Shown here piece by piece: positions 41,849 to 48,257 of a DNA stretch of 48,257 bases; the first letter of the stretch is position 1, and every line of letters begins with the position of its first letter. This DNA comes from Pseudomonadota bacterium (GTDB taxonomy: Bacteria; Pseudomonadota; Alphaproteobacteria; Reyranellales; Reyranellaceae). The stretch covers positions 1 through 48,257 of the forward strand of contig JAIUOX010000028.1 of NCBI GenBank assembly GCA_020160955.1. Direction: 5' to 3'. The translations under genes were made by a program, and so were the position numbers. The notes beneath the pieces were generated by a model that made no database searches, was not told the origin of the DNA, and saw nothing but the letters and a program-made list of their open reading frames with translations.

Positions 41849-44800
41849 ATGCTCAAGAAACTCCTGATCGCCAACCGCGGCGAGATCGCCATCCGCATCG
41901 CCCAGGCCGCCGCCGAGCTGGGGATCGTCACCGTCGGCGTCCACTCGGCCGACGACGCCACCTCGCTGCACGTCCGGCGGGTCGACGAGGCCGTGGCGCT
42001 GCCTGGTCGCGGCGCCGCCGGCTACCTCGACGGCGCGGCGGTGATCGCCGCGGCCAAGGCGGCCGGCTGCGACGCCATCCACCCGGGCTACGGCTTCCTG
42101 TCGGAGAACGCCGAGTTCGCCGCCGCCTGCGCCGCCGCCGGGCTGGTGTTCGTCGGCCCGACGCCCGAGCAGCTGGCGCTGTTCGGCGACAAGGCGCGCG
42201 CCCGCGACCATGCCGGCGCCTGCAAGGTGCCGGTGCTGCCCGGCACTGGCGTGATCGACGTCGCCGGCGCGACGGCGTTCCTCGGCCAGCACGCGGCCAA
42301 CGGCATCGTGCTGAAGGCGATCGCCGGCGGCGGCGGGCGCGGCCTGCGCGTGGTGCGCGACGCCGCCGAGCTGCCCGACGCCTTCGCCCGCGCCTCGGCC
42401 GAGGCGAAGGCCGCGTTCGGCAACGGCGATCTCTACGCCGAGCGGCTGGTCGGCCACGCCCGCCACGTCGAGGTCCAGGTGGTGGGCGACGGCCAGGGCA
42501 ACGTGGTGGCGCTGGGCGAGCGCGAGTGCACGCTGCAGCGGCGCAGCCAGAAGATCGTTGAGCGCGCGCCCAGCCTGGCGCTCAGCGTCGGCCAGCGCGG
42601 CGCGCTGGTCGAGAGCGCGCTCGCCATGGCGCGGGCCGTCAAGTACCGCAGCCTCGGCACCGTCGAGTTCCTGGTCGACGGCGACTACTTCTTCTTCATC
42701 GAGGCCAACCCGCGCCTGCAGGTCGAGCACACGGTCACCGAGGAAGTGTGGGGCGTCGACCTCGTGAAGACCCAGCTGCGGCTGGCGGCCGGCGTGCCGC
42801 TCGGCCAGACCGGGCTCGGCGAGGCGAGGCCGCGCGGCCACGCCATCCAGCTGCGCATCAACATGGAGACCATGACCGCCGACGGCTCGGCCAAGCCGGG
42901 CGGCGGCACGCTCAGCGTGTTCGAGCCGCCGTCGGGTCCCGGCGTGCGCGTCGACACCTACGGCTATGCCGGCTACCGCACCAACCCGGCGTTCGATTCG
43001 CTGCTCGCCAAGCTGATCGTCAGCAGCCCGTCCGACGACCCGGCCGACGCCCTGGCGCGGGCCGAGCGGGCGCTGTCGGCCTTCCGGCTGGAAGGCGCTC
43101 CCAGCAACATCGCCTTCCTGCGCGCGCTGCTGGCCGACGCCGACGTGCGCGCCGACCGCGTCCACACCCGCTTCATCGACGACAAGGCGCCGGCCCTGAT
43201 CGAGGCCGCCGCGGCCCTGAAGCCCGGCCTGTACTTCCCCGCGGCGGCCACGGCCGCTCCGGCGGCGAGCGGTGGCCGCGTCGCGGGCGCCCGCGTCGAC
43301 GCCGTCGACCCGCTGGCCGTGCTGGCGTTCGGCAAGGCCGCGTCGCCCGCCGCCGACGCGACGCCGGCCGCGTCCGACGCGCCGGAAGGCACGGTGCCGG
43401 TGCCGGCGCCGATGCAGGGCACGATCGTCAGCCTGTCGGTCGGCGAGGGCGACGCGGTCGCCGCCGGCCAGGCCCTGCTGGTCATGGACGCCATGAAGAT
43501 GCAGCACGAGATCAGGAGCCCGGCGCGCGGCTACGTGCGGCGCATCGCGGTCGAGGCCGGCGAGACGGTGTTCGAGGGCGCGCCGCTGCTGTTCGTCGAG
43601 GAGGCCGACGTCGAGGTCGCGGGCACGGCGGTCGAGGAGACCATCGACCTCGACCACGTGCGGCCCGACCTCGCGGAGTACTTCGAGCGCCGCGCGCTGA
43701 CGCTCGACGAAAAGCGGCCCGACGCGGTGGCGCGGCGGCGCAAGACCAACCAGCGCACGGCGCGCGAGAACCTCGACGACCTGGTCGATCCCGGCAGCTT
43801 CATCGAGTGGGGCGCCTTCGCGATCGCCAGCCAGCGCACCCGGCGCACGCTCGAAGACCTCGTCGCCCGGACGCCGGCCGACGGGCTGATCACCGGTGTC
43901 GGCCGGGTCAACGGCTCGCTGTTCGGGCCGGAGAAGAGCCGCGTCGCGGTGGCGCTGTACGACTACACGGTGCTGGCCGGCACCCAGGGCAAGACCAACC
44001 ACCACAAGAAGGACCGGCTGTTCGAGGTGGTCGAGGACCAGCGCCTGCCGCTGGTGTTCTTCACCGAGGGCGGCGGCGGCCGGCCGGGCGACATCGACGT
44101 GCAGTCGGTGGCCGGGCTCAACACCATGGCCTTCCACCTGTTTGGCAAGCTGTCGGGAGCGGTGCCGCTGGTCGGCATCAATTCCGGCCGCTGCTTCGCC
44201 GGCAACGCCGCCCTCTTGGGCTGCTGCGACGTGGTGATCGCCACGCGCAACTCGACCATCGGCATGGGCGGCCCGGCGATGATCGAGGGCGGCAACCTCG
44301 GCGTCTACGCGCCCGAGGAAGTCGGCCCGATGAGCGTGCAGGTGCCCAACGGCACGGTCGACATCGCCGTCGAGGACGAGGCCGAGGCGGTCGCCGTGGC
44401 GAAGAAGTACCTGTCGTACTTCCAGGGCGCGCTGCCCGGCTGGCGCGCCGCCGACCAGCGCCTGCTGCGCCGCGCCATCCCCGAGAACCGGCTGCGCGTC
44501 TACGACGTGCGCACCGTGATCGACACGCTGTGCGACGAGGGCTCGGTGCTGGAACTGCGCCGCGCCTTCGGCCCCGGCATGGTGACCGCGTTCGGCCGCA
44601 TCGAGGGCAAGCCGCTCGGCATCGTCGCCAACAACCCGATGCACCTCGCCGGCGCGATCGACACCGACGGTTCGGACAAGGCGGCGCGCTTCCTGCAGCT
44701 GTGCGACGCCTTCGACCTGCCGGTGCTGTTCCTGTGCGACACGCCCGGCATGATGGTCGGGCCGGAGGTCGAGAAGACCGCGCTGGTCCGCCACTGCTCG

Positions 44801-45214
44801 CGCCTGTTCGTGACCGGCGCCAACCTCGGCGTGCCGTTCGGCACCATCGTGCTGCGCAAGGCCTACGGGCTGGGCGCGCAGGCGATGGCCGGCGGCTCGT
44901 TCCACGCCGGCGCCTTCGCGATCTCGTGGCCGACCGGCGAGTTCGGCGGCATGGGGCTGGAGGGCGCGGTCAAGCTCGGCTTCCGCAAGGAGCTGGAGGC
45001 GATCGCCGACCCGGCGGCGCGGCGCGCCAGGTTCGACGAGATGGTCGCGGCCGCCTATGCCCGCGGCAAGGCGCTCAGCACCGCGACCTACTTCGAGGTC
45101 GACGAGGTGATCGATCCCGCCGACTCGAGGCGCTGGGTGTCGACCGGCCTGCTCGACGCGCCGCGCAAGCCGCGCCACGCCCACAAGCGCCGGCCCAGCA
45201 TCGACACGTGGTGA
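41849..45214 (+). CDS. Single-chain acyl-CoA carboxylase (BC-BCCP-CT fusion)
   Basis: This 1121-residue enzyme fuses three units. First, biotin carboxylase, 1-450, with 'LLIANRGEIAIRI', 'HPGYGFLSENAEFA', the ATP loop 'KAIAGGGGRGLRVV' and 'FIEANPRLQVEHTVTEE'. Second, the biotin carrier, about 515-585, with Lys550 in MDAMKMQ. Third, carboxyltransferase beta- and alpha-like domains, about 620-1100, with 'GGGGRPGDIDV', 'GINSGRCFAGNAALLG' and 'FLCDTPGMMVGPEVEK'. The size and order match single-chain long-chain acyl-CoA carboxylases described from actinobacteria and Rhodopseudomonas. The reaction carboxylates an acyl-CoA with bicarbonate and ATP; the chain-length preference is not predictable. The start is preceded by no Shine-Dalgarno. 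Confidence 0.92.
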   Translation: MLKKLLIANRGEIAIRIAQAAAELGIVTVGVHSADDATSLHVRRVDEAVALPGRGAAGYLDGAAVIAAAKAAGCDAIHPGYGFLSENAEFAAACAAAGLVFVGPTPEQLALFGDKARARDHAGACKVPVLPGTGVIDVAGATAFLGQHAANGIVLKAIAGGGGRGLRVVRDAAELPDAFARASAEAKAAFGNGDLYAERLVGHARHVEVQVVGDGQGNVVALGERECTLQRRSQKIVERAPSLALSVGQRGALVESALAMARAVKYRSLGTVEFLVDGDYFFFIEANPRLQVEHTVTEEVWGVDLVKTQLRLAAGVPLGQTGLGEARPRGHAIQLRINMETMTADGSAKPGGGTLSVFEPPSGPGVRVDTYGYAGYRTNPAFDSLLAKLIVSSPSDDPADALARAERALSAFRLEGAPSNIAFLRALLADADVRADRVHTRFIDDKAPALIEAAAALKPGLYFPAAATAAPAASGGRVAGARVDAVDPLAVLAFGKAASPAADATPAASDAPEGTVPVPAPMQGTIVSLSVGEGDAVAAGQALLVMDAMKMQHEIRSPARGYVRRIAVEAGETVFEGAPLLFVEEADVEVAGTAVEETIDLDHVRPDLAEYFERRALTLDEKRPDAVARRRKTNQRTARENLDDLVDPGSFIEWGAFAIASQRTRRTLEDLVARTPADGLITGVGRVNGSLFGPEKSRVAVALYDYTVLAGTQGKTNHHKKDRLFEVVEDQRLPLVFFTEGGGGRPGDIDVQSVAGLNTMAFHLFGKLSGAVPLVGINSGRCFAGNAALLGCCDVVIATRNSTIGMGGPAMIEGGNLGVYAPEEVGPMSVQVPNGTVDIAVEDEAEAVAVAKKYLSYFQGALPGWRAADQRLLRRAIPENRLRVYDVRTVIDTLCDEGSVLELRRAFGPGMVTAFGRIEGKPLGIVANNPMHLAGAIDTDGSDKAARFLQLCDAFDLPVLFLCDTPGMMVGPEVEKTALVRHCSRLFVTGANLGVPFGTIVLRKAYGLGAQAMAGGSFHAGAFAISWPTGEFGGMGLEGAVKLGFRKELEAIADPAARRARFDEMVAAAYARGKALSTATYFEVDEVIDPADSRRWVSTGLLDAPRKPRHAHKRRPSIDTW

Positions 45215-45242
45215 GGCGCGCGGGACGCGCGCCGTCCCGCGC

Positions 45243-47144
45243 TTACTGCGCCACCCAGAACGTGTCGGGCTGGTAGAGGCCGATGTACCCGCCCGGGTCC
45301 CAGGCGTAGTAGCCTTCCCTCGGCACGTTCCTGATCTTCGGGCCGACCACCAGCGGCTGGCGGATGCCGTTGACGGTGCCGATGGTGAAGACCTCGTCGG
45401 CGTTGGCCGCGAGGATCTTGTCCCACGCCTTGGTGCGCTCGGCGTCGCTGGTCGCGTGCTCCCACTCCCGCACGTAGTCGTTCAGCTTGCAGGCCGGGTC
45501 GTAGTCGCACTTCTCGCCCATCTTCTCCTTCGACTCTACGTACATGCCCCAGCGCGACCATTGCAGGCCGCCCTGCGTCGTCGGCGCGAACTCCTTGGGG
45601 CTGGTGCTGGGCGTCGGCACCGCGGTCACGGCGCCGGCGAAGGCGGTCATGACGGCCTCGCCGGAGAAGGCGCGCAGGCGGAAGTTCTCGCGGGTCTGCG
45701 GCTTGACCAGCATCTTGATGCCGATCTTCTTCCACATCTCCGAGATCAGGTGCAGCGCGTCGGCGTCCTCGGTCTCCTCGCTGGCATGCTCGACCACGAT
45801 GGTCGCCGGCCGCCCGTCGGGCAGCAGGCGGAAGCCCTGGCCGTCGCGCTTGGTCAGGCCGACCTCGTCGAGCAGCTTGTTGGCCAGCTTCGGGTCGTAC
45901 TGCGCCCACTTGGTGGCGTACTCCGGCTTGAACAGCGTCGACCGCTCCATGATCGTGTTGTTCGACGGCTTGGCCAGCCCGAGGTAGACCGACTCGTTCA
46001 GCTCGCCGCGGTCGATCGCCAGCGACAGCGCCCGGCGGAAGCGCGCGTCGCGCATCAGCTTGCGCCATTCCGCGTCGTTGGCGTTGAGGTTGGGATAGAG
46101 CGCCAGCTGCGAGCCCGAGCCCGACTCCCACAGCCGCACGTCGACGCCCGAGCCCTTGGCGCTCTTCTGCAGGAAGGTGTAGTCGCGCATGTTGAGGTAG
46201 CGCGGCTGCAGGTCGGCCTCGCCCAGCCCGGCCTTGGCCGGGATCAGGTTGGTCGCCGCCTGGGTGAAGATCACCTTGTCGACGTAGGGCAGCTGCTGCC
46301 CCTTGGCGTCGATGCGGTGGTAGAACGGGTTGCGCACGTAGACGAAGCGCTGGGCCGGCGACGGCGTGGTGTTGACCCACGGGTTGAGCGTCGGCAGCTC
46401 GGGATTGTCGTTGGCGTACATCACGTCGAGCCGCCGGTAGATCTGGGTCCAGTGACCCGACTGGCCGCCCTTCGCTGCCTTGGCGATCTCCTCGGCCGGC
46501 GTGTGCGCGACGTGGAACTTCTTCAGGTAGTGGGCCGGTCGGAACAGGAACAGCGGCGCGGCGCGGGCCTGGCTCTCGATGAAGTAGGGGTTGGGCTTCG
46601 ACCAGCTGTAGCGGATCGTCAGCTTGTCGAGGATCTCGACCTTGGGCGGCTCGCCGTCGACCATCAGCTCGACCGACGGGCCGGACGGCGACAGGTCCTT
46701 GTTGTTGGCGACGTCGTCCCAGAAGAAGCGGAAGTCCTCGGTGGTGAAGGGCGCGCCGTCCGACCAGCGATGGCCCTCGCGCAGCCGGAAGGTGAAGACC
46801 TTGTCGTCCTTGGCCTCGTAGCTCTCGAGGATGTCGGGCTGCAGCTTGAACTCGGGCGTGTACACGACCAGGCGGGTGTAGCTGTAGATCGTCATCAGCC
46901 GGGTATCGCGCGCGCTGGCCACCAGCATGTTGATCTGGCCGCCCTGCTGGCCCGGCCCGTCGCCGCCGGCGAAGTGCGTCACGACCAGCGGCTGGCGGGG
47001 CACCCGCTGCTCGACCGGGGGCAGGGTGCCGGCCTTGACCTGGTCGACGAACATCGGCGTCTCGCGCAGCACGACGTCGGCCGCGAAGGCCGGTCCGCAC
47101 AGCAGGGTCGCGAGGACCGCCTGGCCGAATACGCGTCTCTTCAT
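45243..47144 (-). CDS. ABC transporter substrate-binding protein, family 5 (peptide/oligo type)
   Basis: This 633-residue protein has a signal peptide (MKRRVFGQAVLATLLCGPAFA). SBP_bac_5 hallmarks follow: 'LQPDILESYEAKDDKVFTFRLREGHRWSDGAPFTTEDFRFFW' near 90-130, 'FRRALSLAIDRGELNESVYLGLAKP' near 375-400 and 'LLDEVGLTKRDGQGFRLLPDGRP'. Unusually long for the family, it belongs to the group that binds peptides, opines or sugars. No permease or ATPase gene is adjacent on this strand, so it is an orphan here. GACAGGA precedes the ATG. Confidence 0.93.
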   Translation of the reverse strand: MKRRVFGQAVLATLLCGPAFAADVVLRETPMFVDQVKAGTLPPVEQRVPRQPLVVTHFAGGDGPGQQGGQINMLVASARDTRLMTIYSYTRLVVYTPEFKLQPDILESYEAKDDKVFTFRLREGHRWSDGAPFTTEDFRFFWDDVANNKDLSPSGPSVELMVDGEPPKVEILDKLTIRYSWSKPNPYFIESQARAAPLFLFRPAHYLKKFHVAHTPAEEIAKAAKGGQSGHWTQIYRRLDVMYANDNPELPTLNPWVNTTPSPAQRFVYVRNPFYHRIDAKGQQLPYVDKVIFTQAATNLIPAKAGLGEADLQPRYLNMRDYTFLQKSAKGSGVDVRLWESGSGSQLALYPNLNANDAEWRKLMRDARFRRALSLAIDRGELNESVYLGLAKPSNNTIMERSTLFKPEYATKWAQYDPKLANKLLDEVGLTKRDGQGFRLLPDGRPATIVVEHASEETEDADALHLISEMWKKIGIKMLVKPQTRENFRLRAFSGEAVMTAFAGAVTAVPTPSTSPKEFAPTTQGGLQWSRWGMYVESKEKMGEKCDYDPACKLNDYVREWEHATSDAERTKAWDKILAANADEVFTIGTVNGIRQPLVVGPKIRNVPREGYYAWDPGGYIGLYQPDTFWVAQ

Positions 47145-47260
47145 GATTTTTCCTGTCTTTCGCGGCCGTTGCCGCAGCCCCGAATCAAATCGCCGTTTGC
47201 CGGCCGGGTCAATGCGGCCCGGTCGCGCCGCCCCCGTTTCGCAGCAGCCGCCACAATTTC

Positions 47261-47289
47261 TTCACGTTTGGCGAGCGGTACGCTACTCC
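47261..47289 (+). promoter_or_regulatory. Possible promoter of the hydroxy-acid oxidase gene
   Basis: TTCACG at 47261-47266 and TACTCC at 47284-47289 are separated by 17 bp. Both deviate from consensus, so this is a weak call in the 169-nt divergent gap. Confidence 0.25.
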
Positions 47290-47313
47290 TTGCCCCGAAC
47301 CGGAGGAAACGGC

Positions 47314-48257
47314 ATGGCGAGCGGCCTGGAACACGAATTCGCGACCCTTCACGAGATCGTCAAGGCGGCGAAGGTCCGCCTCAACGGCAACATCTGGGAC
47401 TACCTGGTCGGCGGCACCGAGACCGAGACCACGCTGCGCCGCAACCGGCTCGCCCTCGACGCGATCGCCTTCCGGCCGCGCGTGCTGCGCGACGTCTCGA
47501 AGATCGATCCGTCGTCGGAGCTGCTGGGCAAGAAGATCCGCTTGCCGGTGATGCTGGCGCCGGTCGGCTCGCTCGAATCGTTCGAGGCGGGCGGCGGCAT
47601 CACGGTGGCGAAGGGCGCCGGCGCCGGCAACGTCGGCATGCTGATCAGCTCGGTCACCACGCTCAAGCTGCAGGACATCGTGAAGGGTGGCGCGGGGCCG
47701 AAGATCTACCAGCTCTACGTCCGCGGCGACGACGCCTGGGTGGCCGATCGCGTCAAGGAGGCGATGGATGCCGGCTACGACGCCTTCTGCATCACCGTCG
47801 ACACCAACGTCTATTCCCGCCGCGAGCGCGACATCACCAAGCGCTTCGTGAAGTCGTGGCGCGCCAGCGCGGTCGGCCAGGACTACCAGGCCGCCTTCGC
47901 GTGGGACAACTTCAAGCGCGTGAAGGACAAGTTCCCCGACGTGAAGTTCATGCTGAAGGGCATCGGCACCGGCGAGGACGCCGACATCGCCTGCCAGGAA
48001 GGCGTCTGGGCGGTCTACTGCTCGAACCACGGCGGCCGCCAGCTCGACCACGGCCGCGGCTCGGCGGCGGTGCTGCCGGAAGTCGTGGCGGCGGTGAAGG
48101 GCCGGGCCAAGGTCGCGGTCGACGGCTCGTTCAGCCGCGGCAGCGACATCGTGAAGGCGATCTGCATGGGCGCCGACTGGGTCGGGCTCGGCCGGCTCTA
48201 CTGCTACGGCCTCGCCGCGGCCGGCGCCGCCGGCATCGAGCGGGTGATCGAGCTGCT
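47314..48257 (+). CDS. FMN-dependent alpha-hydroxy-acid dehydrogenase, N-terminal part
   Basis: The frame is open to the right edge, giving 314 residues. It starts MASGLEHEFATLHEIVKAAK after a good GGAGGAAACGGC site. Family features are present: 'IRLPVMLAPVGSLESF' near 85-100, 'YQLYVRGDD' near 134-142, 'AFCITVDTNVYSRRERD', the flavin-contacting Lys in 'FMLKGIG', and 'SNHGGRQLDHGRG', whose His is the catalytic base. 'VDGSFSRGSDIVKAICMGADWVGLGR' is the phosphate-binding end. The substrate could be lactate, glycolate or mandelate. Canonical 'VDGG.R' is VDGS here. The last 20-70 residues lie outside the window. Confidence 0.92.
   Translation, partial: MASGLEHEFATLHEIVKAAKVRLNGNIWDYLVGGTETETTLRRNRLALDAIAFRPRVLRDVSKIDPSSELLGKKIRLPVMLAPVGSLESFEAGGGITVAKGAGAGNVGMLISSVTTLKLQDIVKGGAGPKIYQLYVRGDDAWVADRVKEAMDAGYDAFCITVDTNVYSRRERDITKRFVKSWRASAVGQDYQAAFAWDNFKRVKDKFPDVKFMLKGIGTGEDADIACQEGVWAVYCSNHGGRQLDHGRGSAAVLPEVVAAVKGRAKVAVDGSFSRGSDIVKAICMGADWVGLGRLYCYGLAAAGAAGIERVIEL

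Noticed and set aside
41360..45184. A minus-strand open frame of 1274 codons covering the carboxylase gene
   Set aside because: It is the low-complexity antisense shadow of the high-GC carboxylase gene. Only its last 152 codons (the flavodoxin-like gene) look like a protein.

Overview
This 48 kb window is a stretch of chromosome from a very GC-rich, probably free-living alphaproteobacterium (Rhodospirillales, Reyranella or Hyphomicrobiales-like). The call rests on gene content: feoAB with a PepSY membrane protein, TRAP and Bug-type uptake systems, CaiB/BaiF CoA-transferase, many crotonases, SDRs and acyl-CoA dehydrogenases, and a single-chain acyl-CoA carboxylase. No rRNA, tRNA, CRISPR array, transposase or phage structural gene was seen. 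The species cannot be fixed from the sequence alone.

Layout: 1-1403, the end of a trehalose-6-phosphate synthase gene and a stand-alone RecF/ABC-like ATPase. 1572-3667 (minus), an alpha/beta hydrolase translationally coupled to a CoA-transferase. 3737-7158, an iron operon (feoA, feoB, PepSY membrane protein) behind a Fur-like palindrome. 7178-13155 (minus), amidase, TRAP transporter (receptor, small and large permease), a Bug-type binding protein and a DUF486 protein. 13203-15455 (minus), a trypsin-like protease fused to a DRGH nuclease. 15630-19210, TauE permease, small protein, crotonase, MDR reductase and GST. 19378-20133, an AT-richer islet encoding a PD-(D/E)XK nuclease. 20263-27174, mixed catabolic, secreted and transport genes. 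27511-29379, a DEAD-box RNA helicase with a long repetitive tail. 29435-32461, a beta-oxidation-type cluster. 32659-37190, an AT-richer four-gene membrane cassette. 37195-41304, PncC, a DOPA-dioxygenase-like protein, two acyl-CoA dehydrogenases and an SDR. 41360-48257, a flavodoxin-like protein, a 1121-residue acyl-CoA carboxylase, a family 5 solute-binding protein and the start of an FMN-dependent hydroxy-acid oxidase.

The most interesting element is the cassette at 32659-37190. Its last two genes form a MotA/TolQ-like plus MotB/OmpA-like ion-driven stator pair with a long cytoplasmic tail, resembling the ZorA/ZorB core of Zorya anti-phage defence. Here they are paired with a tail-anchored-like periplasmic vWA-like protein and a four-helix membrane protein with long cytoplasmic helices, not with the known Zorya cytoplasmic effectors. 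With the protease-nuclease fusion and the lone PD-(D/E)XK nuclease, the window holds three candidate conflict or defence loci inside otherwise metabolic DNA.

Non-coding DNA is organised by three families of short palindromic repeats, mostly at gene 3' ends, and by -10-like boxes lying 6-8 nt before several start codons, which suggests leaderless transcripts.
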